The notes beneath the pieces are model-generated. The model had not been told where the DNA came from, ran no database searches, and saw only the letters and a program-made list of their open reading frames with translations. From NCBI GenBank assembly GCA_039802205.1, contig JBDRWD010000011.1, forward strand, positions 1-56,556: 56,556 nt of DNA. The letters are read 5' to 3'. Origin of the DNA: a candidate division WOR-3 bacterium (lineage in GTDB: Bacteria; Hydrothermota; Tepidihabitantia; SM23-42; JAOAFX01). Positions 19,607 to 29,410 of this stretch are shown here, in pieces (position 1 is the first letter of the stretch; every line of letters begins with the position of its first letter). The translations under genes and the position numbers were made by a program.

Positions 19607-20629
19607 ATGAGAGTATTGATTACCGGTGGTTGTGGTTTCATTGGTTCCAATTTTATTCGTTATTTTAACTGTAAACATCCCTATTACAAGATTTTAAATG
19701 TTGATAAACTCACCTATGCTGGTAATTTGGAGAATTTAAAGGGGATGGAGAAGAAAGGTAATTATCACTTTGTTCGTGCAGATATAAGCTCGGCTGCGGC
19801 AATGCGTCGGATATTTGAAAAATTTCGACCCGATGCGGTGATAAATTTTGCCGCCGAGACCCATGTCGATCGGAGTATTATGAGCCCAGCACCTTTTATT
19901 AAAACCAATGTAGTAGGTGTGGGTGTGCTATTAAACCTTTCGTTGAAATATCAGATAAAGAAATTTTTACAGATTTCCACTGATGAAGTTTATGGATCAA
20001 TTCTCCATGGAAGTTTTCGCGAAGATAGTCCGCTCGATCCTTCTAGTCCATATGCCGCAAGTAAGGCGGCAGCCGATATGCTCGTGCTCTCATATTACAA
20101 AACCCATGGCCTACCCATACTGATCACCCGCTCTTCTAATAATTACGGACCCTATCAGTTTCCTGAAAAACTGATTCCGCTGGTTATTTTAAATGCGCTC
20201 AATAATCGTAAGATACCCGTTTATGGGGATGGAATGAATGTGCGCGACTGGCTATATGTGGAAGATAACTGCGAGGCAATTGATCTGGTATTCCATGAGG
20301 GTAAAATCGGCGAGATCTATAATATTGGTGGAGAGAACGAATTGACTAACCTATATGTGGTAAAATATATCCTCCGCTTACTGAATAAATCCGAAAGTCT
20401 AATCACCTTTGTCAAAGACCGTCCGGGACATGACCGAAGGTATTCCCTATCATTGAGTAAAATCCGCCGCCAACTGGGCTGGCATCCTAAGGTTTCATTC
20501 GAAACCGGGCTAAAACGCACAATTGAATGGTACCGCAAAAATCAGAAATGGCTCAAAAATGCCCAGAGCGGGGAATACCGGAATTTTTATAAGCAATATT
20601 ATTCCAAACTGGGTTTGAAAGAATTCTAA
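19607..20629 (+). CDS. rmlB: dTDP-glucose 4,6-dehydratase
   Basis: 340 residues of the extended short-chain dehydrogenase type. The NAD-binding motif GGCGFIGSNFIRY is at residues 7-19, NFAAETHVDRSI is present, and the catalytic STDEVYG and YAASKAA motifs are clear. It oxidises, dehydrates and re-reduces dTDP-glucose to dTDP-4-keto-6-deoxyglucose. It lies 42 nt after rmlC, with an interspersed repeat in the gap. The start shares one base with the next gene's context: its TAA overlaps the cmk ATG. Confidence 0.96.
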   Translation: MRVLITGGCGFIGSNFIRYFNCKHPYYKILNVDKLTYAGNLENLKGMEKKGNYHFVRADISSAAAMRRIFEKFRPDAVINFAAETHVDRSIMSPAPFIKTNVVGVGVLLNLSLKYQIKKFLQISTDEVYGSILHGSFREDSPLDPSSPYAASKAAADMLVLSYYKTHGLPILITRSSNNYGPYQFPEKLIPLVILNALNNRKIPVYGDGMNVRDWLYVEDNCEAIDLVFHEGKIGEIYNIGGENELTNLYVVKYILRLLNKSESLITFVKDRPGHDRRYSLSLSKIRRQLGWHPKVSFETGLKRTIEWYRKNQKWLKNAQSGEYRNFYKQYYSKLGLKEF

Positions 20630-21333
20630 TGGCGAATTTTGTTGTCGCCATCGACGGTAAAGCGGGCTCTGGCAAAAGTACTACCGCCCGGGGCTTAGCA
20701 AAAAAACTAAATTTTTTCTATCTTGATACCGGAGCAATGTATCGGGCTTTCACCCTTAAATATCTCCGATTCCAAAAAGCGGCTGGCAAATCGTGGGAAA
20801 ATGGTAGACTTGACATGGAATTGATCAAGCAACTCTTAACCAATACCCGACTTGAATTAATCAAGGATGATGGTGAATTAAAAGTATTACTCGATGGTGA
20901 AGATGTGAGTAAAGAAATCCGTTCCCCTGAGGTTAACCAACTTGTCTCCCCTATTTCCGCGATTAAAGAAGTACGTGCCTGGATGGTAGCAAAACAAAGG
21001 GAAATTGCTCGAGATAAAAATATCGTCTGCGAAGGCCGGGATATGACAACTGTTGTCTTTCCCGAAGCCCAGGTGAAGATTTTTATGGATGCTGATTTGG
21101 CGGTTCGGGCGGAACGACGCCGCAAAGAATTGTTGGAAAAAGGGATAAACATCAGTTTTGAGGAATCGTTGGAAAATTTAAGATATCGAGATGAATATGA
21201 CTCCAGCCGTGAACATTCGCCGCTCAGAAAAGCGACTGATGCGATCCTTGTTGATACTACCAATTTAACGATTGAACAACAAATTGAATTAGTTGAAAAT
21301 ATTGTAAAAGAAAAATTAAAATCGGTTAAGTAA
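20629..21333 (+). CDS. cmk: cytidylate kinase
   Basis: 234 residues. The P-loop AIDGKAGSGKSTTARGLA is at residues 7-24, followed by FYLDTGAMYRAFT. CEGRDMTTVVFPEA and the lid-region RAERRRKEL are typical of Cmk. It phosphorylates CMP and dCMP. Normally the adjoining motif reads GRDIGT; here it is GRDMTT, a mild variation. It overlaps the rmlB stop by one base and converges on miaA, whose 3' end overlaps by 18 bp. Confidence 0.95.
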   Translation: MANFVVAIDGKAGSGKSTTARGLAKKLNFFYLDTGAMYRAFTLKYLRFQKAAGKSWENGRLDMELIKQLLTNTRLELIKDDGELKVLLDGEDVSKEIRSPEVNQLVSPISAIKEVRAWMVAKQREIARDKNIVCEGRDMTTVVFPEAQVKIFMDADLAVRAERRRKELLEKGINISFEESLENLRYRDEYDSSREHSPLRKATDAILVDTTNLTIEQQIELVENIVKEKLKSVK

Positions 21334-22242
21334 CAGAGTTCCCACCAATTCAGGTAAAGCATTTGGTGTTCCTAAATCTCCAGGATGAAACCAACTGATT
21401 TCTGGGATCTTCTTAAACCAGGTAACCTGTCTTTTGGCGAAATTCCGGGTATGCCTTTTTGCCTTTTCTATTGCCGTCTGCAAATCCCATTCCCCTTGTA
21501 GATATTTTACAATCTCCTTGTATCCAATCGTCCGCAGACCATAACAGTCAGGTTTAAAGCCCATATCTAAAATTTTTTTAACCTCATCAACAAGACCATT
21601 CTCAATCATTCTATCATAGCGCCCATCAATTCTTTTATACAACTCATCGCGGTTTAGAATAATTCCAATGTATTTCGCTCGGTATTTCGGTTTTCTTTTT
21701 TCTTTTTTGATCAATTCACTCAAAGGTGTTCTTGTAATCTCATATACCTCCAGCCCCCTCAAAATACGCTGTTTGTCTTTTGGTCCAATCCTCTCCGCCC
21801 ATTGGGGGTCAATCTCCTGGAGTTTCTTATAAAGATAACCAATACCCCTCTCTTTTAATAAATTTTGCAATCTTTCTTTAAGTTCTTTATCTGCCTGAGG
21901 TAATTGATGTAAAGGGTTAAATAATGCCCGGATGTATAAACCAGTTCCACCACATACAATGGGCATCTTACCTTTAGCCAGGATTTCCTCAATCAGTCTT
22001 TCTGCATCCCTGGCAAACTGACCACAGGAATAGTTTTGGTCTGGTTCCAAAAAATCAATCAGATGAAACGTCACCCTCTTCCTTTCTTCTATGGTTGGTT
22101 TGGCAGTTCCAATATCCAAATACTTATAAACCTGCCTTGAATCCGCCGAGATTATCTCACCATTAAACTGCTCAGCAATCCTAATCGCAATCTCCGTCTT
22201 GCCAACCGCAGTCGGACCAATAATCGTAATAATCTCACGCAT
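21316..22242 (-). CDS. miaA: tRNA dimethylallyltransferase
   Basis: 308 residues with the P-loop GPTAVGKTEIAI, ISADSRQVYKYLDIGTAKP, GGTGLYIRAL and the late LRTIGYKEIVKYL. MiaA transfers a dimethylallyl group to A37 of tRNAs reading UNN codons. It is a single-gene unit on the minus strand. A -10 box ends 6 nt before the ATG, so the mRNA appears leaderless. Its last codons overlap the cmk 3' end in convergent orientation. Confidence 0.97.
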   Translation of the reverse strand: MREIITIIGPTAVGKTEIAIRIAEQFNGEIISADSRQVYKYLDIGTAKPTIEERKRVTFHLIDFLEPDQNYSCGQFARDAERLIEEILAKGKMPIVCGGTGLYIRALFNPLHQLPQADKELKERLQNLLKERGIGYLYKKLQEIDPQWAERIGPKDKQRILRGLEVYEITRTPLSELIKKEKRKPKYRAKYIGIILNRDELYKRIDGRYDRMIENGLVDEVKKILDMGFKPDCYGLRTIGYKEIVKYLQGEWDLQTAIEKAKRHTRNFAKRQVTWFKKIPEISWFHPGDLGTPNALPELVGTLLLNRF

Positions 22243-22248
22243 ACATCA

Positions 22249-22276
22249 ATTATAGTAAAATATTTTAATAGTGCAA
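22249..22276 (-). promoter_or_regulatory. miaA promoter (leaderless)
   Basis: TTGCAC (22271-22276), a 16-bp spacer and TATAAT (22249-22254), with the ATG at 22242. The -35 is weaker than elsewhere in the window. Confidence 0.6.
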
Positions 22277-22303
22277 GGTTTTCATTGTTTTGCATATATC
22301 TCC

Positions 22304-22331
22304 TTGACCATCCAACAAATTGGAATATAAT
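22304..22331 (+). promoter_or_regulatory. promoter of CDF exporter gene (leaderless)
   Basis: TTGACC (22304-22309), a 16-bp spacer and TATAAT (22326-22331), with the start codon at 22338. The promoter decides the start: an in-frame TTG at 22320 lies inside the promoter and cannot be used. Confidence 0.75.
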
Positions 22332-22337
22332 CTCTTA

Positions 22338-23234
22338 ATGAGTAGTCACCATAATCACAAAATCAATGCCCGCAACATTATCTTTGTAATTTTCTTAAAT
22401 TTTTTTATCACCATTGCCGAGGTAATTGGTGGTCTGTTATCAAACAGTCTCTCCTTAATCTCAGATGCCCTCCATAATTTCAGCGATGGGATTGCTATTT
22501 TAATCAGTTATTTTGCCTTCCGCCTCGGGCAGCGCAAAAGCACCGTACAAAAAACCTTTGGTTATAAACGAGCAGAGATTATCGCCGCCCTGTTTAATGC
22601 CTCAGTTCTGATAATCATTATCTTCTTTTTATTCAAAGAGGCAATTACCCGACTCTTTTCACCCCGTCCCATTGATAGTAATCTAATGATGGTTATCGCC
22701 GTGATCGGTCTTGTCGCCAATCTCCTCGGTGTCTTTTTATTAAAAAAAGATGCAGGACACAGTATCAATATCAAATCTGCCTATCTTCATCTGGTTGCCG
22801 ATTCATTATCATCAATTGCGGTAGTGATTGGTGGTATTCTAATAAAGATTTTTAACATTTATATCGTTGACCCCATACTGACTATTGCAATTGGTATTTA
22901 TATTTTGCGGGAAAGTTATCTAATTGTGCGCGATACGGTTAATATCCTTATGCAGTCAACACCCGAAGGGATTGATCTGATGGCAATCAAGTGTGCGATT
23001 GAAAGCATTCCTGAAGTTCATAATCTCCACCATGTCCATATATGGCAACTCACTGACAAAGATATTCATTTTGAAGGACACATTGATGTCTGTGAAGATT
23101 ATAAAACGAGTGAAGTTGCCGGGATTATTAAAAAAGTTGAAGATTTACTTGCCGAAAAATTTGGGATTAGGCATACTACTATCCAGGTAGAATTTAACAC
23201 CTGCACAGAGAAGGATATTATCAAATATTGCTGA
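22338..23234 (+). CDS. cation diffusion facilitator (Zn2+/metal exporter)
   Basis: 298 residues starting at MSSHHNHK. Six membrane segments are visible. The metal site has HNFSD in TM2 (HxxxD) and HLVAD in TM5 (HxxxD), the arrangement of zinc-type exporters. The cytoplasmic C-terminal domain (about 210-298) has HNLHHVHIW and FEGHIDV. It exports divalent cations, probably Zn2+, in exchange for protons. The His-rich N-terminus fits metal binding. No metal-sensing regulator gene is adjacent. Confidence 0.93.
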   Translation: MSSHHNHKINARNIIFVIFLNFFITIAEVIGGLLSNSLSLISDALHNFSDGIAILISYFAFRLGQRKSTVQKTFGYKRAEIIAALFNASVLIIIIFFLFKEAITRLFSPRPIDSNLMMVIAVIGLVANLLGVFLLKKDAGHSINIKSAYLHLVADSLSSIAVVIGGILIKIFNIYIVDPILTIAIGIYILRESYLIVRDTVNILMQSTPEGIDLMAIKCAIESIPEVHNLHHVHIWQLTDKDIHFEGHIDVCEDYKTSEVAGIIKKVEDLLAEKFGIRHTTIQVEFNTCTEKDIIKYC

Positions 23235-23236
23235 AC

Positions 23237-23276
23237 CCACCGATTCTGAGGCCACATCATCAGTCTCGGCGGTTTT
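23237..23276 (+). terminator. possible terminator after the CDF gene
   Basis: A stem of CCACCGA (23237-23243) with TCGGCGG (23266-23272), an inner CTGA/TCAG pair, and then TTTT. The T-run is short, and the hairpin could instead be an interspersed palindrome. Confidence 0.4.
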
Positions 23277-23317
23277 GGTCTCAATATTGTCGGATAGTAT
23301 AATTAATCTCAGTTGTC

Positions 23318-26300
23318 TTATTCTAAGAATTTTATTCGCGCGCCTTTCGGATTTTCTAAATATATTAATAACGGCACAACCTTCATCCCGGGATACAAAC
23401 TCTCTGCACCCTTTTTATACACTTTTAACTGATGAACATATTCGGCTTTTTCTGCACCGGTCTTGTAATCAATAATGATAACCTTATCAGGCTCAATCAA
23501 TACCCGGTCGATATGAATAGAAACATCACGTTTCCCGTCTTCAAAATAAACCGGAAGTTCATTTTTAAATTTTACCTCTCGCCCATCTTTATAGAACACA
23601 AAGCGCATATCCGGGTCATTGAATAACTCTGTTAAAAGCGTTTTTAGTCTTGTGTCAATTTGCATGACTTCTTCCGGTATGCGGGCAAAATTATTCTTGA
23701 TATATCTCAATAAATCCTCAATAAAATTATCAAGGTTCAAATCATCAAGCCATTCTACTCGGCTCAACGCCTTATGCACCAGATCGCCCAACTTCATCCC
23801 CGCTCGGCGGGCAGGTTCAATAATCTCGACCCCCCTCTCGGTAGGTGAATATAACTCTCTTTCTTCTTTCAAAATTGGGGTTATCTTTACTGGTTGGGTG
23901 TAAACTTTTTCTTCTCCTTTTGGCGGTTGTACGGTACGCGGAGTTATTTCATCGTAGGGTAAAGGGTTTTCCCCCAATTTCCTTTTGATTGTCTCAAACC
24001 ACAATCCCCATTTTCCATTCCTGTCAGGATAACCCAAAATCCAAATACCCGTCTTTGCACGGGTAAGCGCTACATAAAGAAGATTTAAATCATCAATCTG
24101 AGATAATTCTTTCTCTTTCTCCATAAAATGTGAGAGGTATTTACCATATTTATATAAAATTAGCTTTTCCGGCTGGGATTTTTTTGAATAAACAAAAACA
24201 AACTTTCGCTGGTGACTTTCACTCCAATTGGTCTCCGGTAATATCACCACCTCAAATTCTAAACCTTTTGCCTTGTGGATGGTCATTATCCGCACCCCTT
24301 CAATCTGCGTCTCCTTGCTTTCCACGGTCTCCCCATACCGCTCAATCCAATTAATGAAATCGTGGAGTGAACCACATCCTTCCTTGATATAATCAACTGC
24401 ACCGTCAAGCAATGAAGCAATGGGATAGGAAATATTAATCTTCAGCGTATTACAGATATGGAAGATAAGTTGGTAAGGATTCATAAAATAAACAACAGAG
24501 AGGAGCTCCTTGAGTTTTTTGGTTACATTCCAGTTTGGATAGTGATCAGCAAGGGTAAGATAAAGTGTTTTATTCTTTCTCTTTATTTTCCGGATGGTTT
24601 CCTCAGAAAGTTGGAATACTGGGGAAACCAAAATATGAAAGAGGCTAAAATCGTCTTCTGGATTATCCAGAAATTTCAATAAGTTCAACAGCAATTGAAT
24701 ATCGGGTTCGTCCATAATACTTGCCCGGGCACGGCTCAAATAAGGAATATTATTTTTGGAGAGTACCTCGGCAATCTTCCTTCCAAAGTCATTGCTCCTT
24801 ACCAGGATGGCAATCTCATTCTCGCGATATCCCTTGTTCTGCAATTCTTTTATTATCTCAACCACGCGATTCTCTATTGTGCTTTCTACCTCCTCTTTTT
24901 CCCCCTGGATTTCTTCAATCCGTAACCAGCCCCCAATATTTTCTTCATCGGCTTTGTCTTTTTTGTCCAGAATCAAGTTTACAAAATCAATTATCTCTTT
25001 TTTCGTGCGATAATTCTTATCCAGCCGGTCTTCAATTATCTTCTCCGAATAGCTTTCTTTTAATTGTTCAAAAAGTTCCGGTGCTCCCTGACGCCAGCGA
25101 AATATTGCCTGATTTGGATCACCCACATAAAAGAGACTTTTTTCTTCGGGACGGTAGGAAGTAATCTCGTCGATAATCGGCATGAGTATATCTATCTGTT
25201 TGTAACTTGTGTCTTGAAATTCGTCGATCATCAGATGATTAATCTGGGCACCCAATTTAAAATAGAGATAGTCAATTTCCGCATTATTTTTTAGGCCAGC
25301 AAGAACTTCATAAGTTAAATTTTCAATATCGCTAAATGATATCACATTTTTGTTTCTTTTCTCCTCCTGAAATATTTCATAGATCTGTTTTATAGGCTTA
25401 AATTGAATGATAATTTCGTAATTAGAAAGCACCTCTAAAAAAGGTATGATCTCGCGATTGATTTCTTCAATCAGTTCCTCAAATTCTGCAGGATTTGCCA
25501 GTTTCTTACGGAAGAAATTAAAATATTGTTTGTTAAACCGTGAAACGATGAAATCTTCAAGCAATGGTTCTAGTGTTTCCGGGGTCTTTTTTGCAAGATA
25601 ATCGTCTACCCGGTTTAAAAACTTTGCGATATTTGTATGCACCGAACCCTCTTTGGTATGAGTTGCGGCAACGTTCGCTTTCATAAAATCCCTCAATCTC
25701 TTTATTATCTTATAAACTCGCTCAAACCATTCATCGTATTGCTTTTTCCAATAATCTTCCCGTTCAATCAAGTGCAGAATGATTTGAATCCATGGCGTGT
25801 AATCTTTAAAGAGTCTGGTAATCGAATCCCGAATCGTTTTATTTTCGAGCATGATTAAATTTATAAGTGCTCGCGATGATTTTTCATCGAACCGTGCCTG
25901 CTCGAAATACTTATCAAGTGCCTGTTGAAAAATTAATGCCTCTTCAACTTCTTCAATAATCCGGTAATCCGGAAGGATACCAGCTTCAAAGGGAATAACC
26001 GCCAGAAAAGAGGCAAAGAGGCTATGAAATGTCGAAACATTCAGTTGGGTAAGATTATTAAGCAAATAATTTCTTTTCTGCTCAGCAATCTCTTTTAATT
26101 CTTCTTCCCGATAATATTGCCGAAAATAATTCAAGACATCAACTTCCTGGGGTTTCTCAGGCACACCGGTTGCTAAAACTTCCAAATATCTGATAATTCT
26201 TGATTTCATTTCGTAGGCTGCAGCGTTGGTGAAGGTAATGGCATAAAGTGAGTCCAAAGGATAATTGTTTTTGGATAAATAAAGGTAGAGAAAACGCTTG

Positions 26301-26365
26301 GTCAGAGCATGGGTTTTACCCGAGCCCGCTGCAGAGACCAAGGCGATATTTTCTATTCTCTCCAT
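23318..26365 (-). CDS. addA: AddA-like helicase-nuclease
   Basis: 1015 residues of the UvrD/Rep superfamily 1 helicase fold. Walker A VSAAGSGKTHAL lies near the N-terminus, followed by AITFTNAAAYEM, the DEXX-type LMIDEFQDTS, FYVGDPNQAIFRWR, and later VRIMTIHKAKGLEFEVV and LLYVALTRAK. The C-terminal 150 residues form a PD-(D/E)xK nuclease with VHIDRVLIE and IIIDYKTG. With AddB it processes double-strand DNA ends for RecA loading. Its start overlaps the end of addB by 13 nt, so the two are coupled. Confidence 0.92.
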   Translation of the reverse strand: MERIENIALVSAAGSGKTHALTKRFLYLYLSKNNYPLDSLYAITFTNAAAYEMKSRIIRYLEVLATGVPEKPQEVDVLNYFRQYYREEELKEIAEQKRNYLLNNLTQLNVSTFHSLFASFLAVIPFEAGILPDYRIIEEVEEALIFQQALDKYFEQARFDEKSSRALINLIMLENKTIRDSITRLFKDYTPWIQIILHLIEREDYWKKQYDEWFERVYKIIKRLRDFMKANVAATHTKEGSVHTNIAKFLNRVDDYLAKKTPETLEPLLEDFIVSRFNKQYFNFFRKKLANPAEFEELIEEINREIIPFLEVLSNYEIIIQFKPIKQIYEIFQEEKRNKNVISFSDIENLTYEVLAGLKNNAEIDYLYFKLGAQINHLMIDEFQDTSYKQIDILMPIIDEITSYRPEEKSLFYVGDPNQAIFRWRQGAPELFEQLKESYSEKIIEDRLDKNYRTKKEIIDFVNLILDKKDKADEENIGGWLRIEEIQGEKEEVESTIENRVVEIIKELQNKGYRENEIAILVRSNDFGRKIAEVLSKNNIPYLSRARASIMDEPDIQLLLNLLKFLDNPEDDFSLFHILVSPVFQLSEETIRKIKRKNKTLYLTLADHYPNWNVTKKLKELLSVVYFMNPYQLIFHICNTLKINISYPIASLLDGAVDYIKEGCGSLHDFINWIERYGETVESKETQIEGVRIMTIHKAKGLEFEVVILPETNWSESHQRKFVFVYSKKSQPEKLILYKYGKYLSHFMEKEKELSQIDDLNLLYVALTRAKTGIWILGYPDRNGKWGLWFETIKRKLGENPLPYDEITPRTVQPPKGEEKVYTQPVKITPILKEERELYSPTERGVEIIEPARRAGMKLGDLVHKALSRVEWLDDLNLDNFIEDLLRYIKNNFARIPEEVMQIDTRLKTLLTELFNDPDMRFVFYKDGREVKFKNELPVYFEDGKRDVSIHIDRVLIEPDKVIIIDYKTGAEKAEYVHQLKVYKKGAESLYPGMKVVPLLIYLENPKGARIKFLE

Positions 26366-29154
26366 CTTTGCCTACCACAAAAAGTTTTATAAGCACAATG
26401 AATACAGAAATTGCCGTTTTCGGTTTGATAAAAAGGCACTTCAGGGTCAAGCATTTCATTAATTACAGGAGTTAATACTTTTTCCTGGAATTGAAACAAA
26501 TAGTCGGCAATTGCTTCTTTTTCACAAATACTTTTTATCTCAGTTTTTTTACCAACATTATAGTAGAACAAACCACCGATTTTTTCAGGCTCCTTTCCTG
26601 CAAACATTAAAGCATAAATAGGTAACTGAAATTCAATGAAATCTTCACCTATCGCATACTCCTTACTTGCGGGTAAACTACCGGTTTTATAATCAATGAT
26701 ATAATAAAGGCCATCTTTCGTATCTATTCGGTCCACAAAACCAATCAGGGGAATCATCTTGCCGTCTACCTCAATCACATCTTTTAAAAAACTCTCTTCA
26801 AAGCCGGGGTGAATCATATAGCCTTCTTTAAATCTTTTGATTTCATAATTTACAAAATTTTCTAAAAATCTTTTATACAAAAAGATATCGAAGTATACCT
26901 CGGGTTTGGGAGGCAGCGCAACATATTTACTGGAGTTGAGATATTGGTCGAGCAACTCATTTACTTTTGCCACGACCTCTAATCTTTGTTCTTCGCTATA
27001 TCCCTTAGGATAATGTTTTTGGTATAAATCCTTTGCCAGAGAATGGAATAAAGAACCCCACGTAAGGGCATCAAATGTTTCGGTTATCTCCTTTGGTTCG
27101 GTTATCTCCAGAAGGTATTTGAGATAAAATTGATAAGGACAGGATTTGTAGCATTTCAGAAGCGTATGACTCAAACCGTCTTTTATTCGTCTAAATAATG
27201 CTTTTAAAATTTCATCATCTTTTTTTACCTCCCTTTCTTTCGTCTCCATAGCGTTCTTTAGGAAAACAACCGGCAGGCTGTCCTCTCTAAATTCTTTAGC
27301 ACGGTGGTTCATTAAAAATCGTGAGGGAATATCCATCTCTTCCTGGGTAAGATAGGAAATAAAAACTTCTTTTTTGCCCCGGGTGAGCTGGAGGAAATAA
27401 TAATAGTAAAGACTGTTTCGCTCTTCTTCCGTAATCAAACCAATTGCCTTTCTCAATCCGGGGTTAATAAAAATATCCTTTTCACTCTTCTTAGGGAAAA
27501 TCCCTTCATTCATTGAAGGAAGAATTATACAATCAAAATCAAGATTCCTTGCTTCCAGTAATCCGATCAACTGAATACCTCTCAGCGGTTCGCCTTCAAT
27601 ATGGTATCTCTCATCTTGAAGAACTTTCAAAATGAACTCTAAGGTTCCAATCCCTGGGGGAATGGCACCTTCTTCAATCTTTAGATAACTCAGGTTATGC
27701 AACCGCTCAAAAAATTCTTTAATCCCCGGAAAGTTTTTATTGATTAGATCTTGATTATAAGAAAGCAACTCATTGAGCAAGATGATTAAATTTGCGATAT
27801 ACTTATCAAAGGGCAATTTCTCCTCAACCGTGCTGAAACACTTATTTAAAAAATTAATCAAAGGCGAAAAATTATTACCCATTTCCTCAAGCATGAGTTG
27901 TGGTTCAAATTTCGGGGTCTTCAAAAAATAACGCTGGTTTTCCTGTATCATTTTTTTTCTTAACGCATAGACGAGCGGACGCAATTCTGTATTTTCTATT
28001 ATGGCATTTTTGATTAAAGGGTGTTGGATAAAAGTAAAGAACTCATGGCAGTGAAAATTGCTGTTTACCGCTTCATATAAATGTTTCAAGAATGAATAGA
28101 AGATCAAATTTGTGAATGGTAATCCCGCCGAAATGTTACATTCTATATGATAAGAGTTAAGTATTTCAGTCACCGGAAAAAGTAATCCTTCATCGGTTAA
28201 AACAATCCCGATCCGATGTGCGTCCGGGTATTTGGTAAGGACATTCCGTACTACCTCGGCCAAATAAAATGTCTGCTTGGTAATCGTCTCCAGGGATTTG
28301 ATATGAATAATCGCTCGTGGGACGGAGATATTTTTAATCACTTCTATCTTTGGAATATCCACACCCAGCTGATGTAACAATTTATAATGCAAATAGAATT
28401 CTTTATGGACATCATCGGCTGAGGCAATTTCCCTGGGGAAACCGGAATGGAGGATCATCTCAGCATTCAAGCTCTCAAGCATATTTTTTATGATAAATCT
28501 CTCAAAAGAAGTAGCAGCAGCAATCCCGGCGATGATAACCTGTTCGTATCCATGGAAAATCTTTGAATCAAAATTCTGATAAATTTTTTCAATCTGATCA
28601 ATCTTATCCCGGTATCCCGATTTTTGCAAATTTTCTCGATATCGTTGATAGACCTTGCGCAAAATCGGGAGTTCGTTTTTGATATAGCGTTCGGAAAAAT
28701 GCAACTCCACTGATTTCTTCTCTATATCTTCAATACTTACCCGTTCCTGACTTAATTCATCATAGAAATTTAATAGCCGATTACCGATGGCGATGAACTT
28801 TAAAAATGGAATCTCCCGCCAGTATTCAATCTTTAAATCGTCGATCGTCTTTTTTAGAATAAAGTTCCGCTCTATGGTCTGAAGGATGAGTGCCCTTTCC
28901 CCACCAATTTTTTCGTAAATAAAATCAATAAGTTCCTCGATCGTAAACATCGGTGGGGGAATAACCGCACCCTTATTTATGGATTCCAGGAGATAGCGCC
29001 GGAAATAAAATTTATTACGTTCACTCGGAAATACGATCAGAATATCGGAGAAATCCGGAAGTTTATTCCGAAATTTATCCGCAAAATATTCAGCCAGAAC
29101 CCTTAAAAAAGGCTGGTCAATTGGAATAACTTTTACTTTTCCATCCAATGCCAT
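26353..29154 (-). CDS. addB: AddB-like nuclease with Fe-S cluster
   Basis: 933 residues from MALDGKVKV at 29154; the in-frame extension to 29181 would run into the -10 box. It is an inactivated helicase-like fold with a C-terminal PD-(D/E)xK nuclease (IGFVDRID, YYIIDYKTG, EFQLPIYALM). The Fe-S cysteines typical of AddB are visible: one in SCPYQFYLKYL before the nuclease core and CIHCAYKTFC at the extreme C-terminus. It partners AddA in double-strand break end resection. A promoter lies immediately upstream, leaving a leader of only a few bases. Confidence 0.9.
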   Translation of the reverse strand: MALDGKVKVIPIDQPFLRVLAEYFADKFRNKLPDFSDILIVFPSERNKFYFRRYLLESINKGAVIPPPMFTIEELIDFIYEKIGGERALILQTIERNFILKKTIDDLKIEYWREIPFLKFIAIGNRLLNFYDELSQERVSIEDIEKKSVELHFSERYIKNELPILRKVYQRYRENLQKSGYRDKIDQIEKIYQNFDSKIFHGYEQVIIAGIAAATSFERFIIKNMLESLNAEMILHSGFPREIASADDVHKEFYLHYKLLHQLGVDIPKIEVIKNISVPRAIIHIKSLETITKQTFYLAEVVRNVLTKYPDAHRIGIVLTDEGLLFPVTEILNSYHIECNISAGLPFTNLIFYSFLKHLYEAVNSNFHCHEFFTFIQHPLIKNAIIENTELRPLVYALRKKMIQENQRYFLKTPKFEPQLMLEEMGNNFSPLINFLNKCFSTVEEKLPFDKYIANLIILLNELLSYNQDLINKNFPGIKEFFERLHNLSYLKIEEGAIPPGIGTLEFILKVLQDERYHIEGEPLRGIQLIGLLEARNLDFDCIILPSMNEGIFPKKSEKDIFINPGLRKAIGLITEEERNSLYYYYFLQLTRGKKEVFISYLTQEEMDIPSRFLMNHRAKEFREDSLPVVFLKNAMETKEREVKKDDEILKALFRRIKDGLSHTLLKCYKSCPYQFYLKYLLEITEPKEITETFDALTWGSLFHSLAKDLYQKHYPKGYSEEQRLEVVAKVNELLDQYLNSSKYVALPPKPEVYFDIFLYKRFLENFVNYEIKRFKEGYMIHPGFEESFLKDVIEVDGKMIPLIGFVDRIDTKDGLYYIIDYKTGSLPASKEYAIGEDFIEFQLPIYALMFAGKEPEKIGGLFYYNVGKKTEIKSICEKEAIADYLFQFQEKVLTPVINEMLDPEVPFYQTENGNFCIHCAYKTFCGRQRWRE

Positions 29155-29164
29155 CTTAGTTGTA

Positions 29165-29192
29165 ATTATAAATATTTCCAAAAAAAAATCAA
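29165..29192 (-). promoter_or_regulatory. addB-addA promoter
   Basis: TTGATT (29187-29192), a 16-bp spacer and TATAAT (29165-29170); the ATG at 29154 follows after 10 nt. Confidence 0.6.
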
Positions 29193-29291
29193 TCTTTAAA
29201 AATAATTTCTTCGATTTAACCTTTCATTATAAACTTGGGGTAAACTTTTGGGTTTGCATTTTTTTGTTGAATTATAGGTAACTTCTATAAC

Positions 29292-29383
29292 TTGACTATC
29301 GGGACTTAAATTATACACTCCGTAAAGTGTAGAAGGAATTCAGGCATAATGCTTATTGACTTTCCGATAATTTTGATTATAAT
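29292..29383 (+). promoter_or_regulatory. tandem promoters of pepA
   Basis: The proximal promoter is TTGACT (29356-29361), a 16-bp spacer and TATAAT (29378-29383). About 64 bp upstream a second candidate reads TTGACT (29292-29297), 16 bp, TACACT (29314-29319). An ACACT/AGTGT inverted repeat surrounds the latter's -10 region and could be an operator or stem. The rest of 29193-29410 shows no gene. Confidence 0.6.
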
Positions 29384-29410
29384 TAGACTTAAGTCTTAAA
29401 AGGAGATACA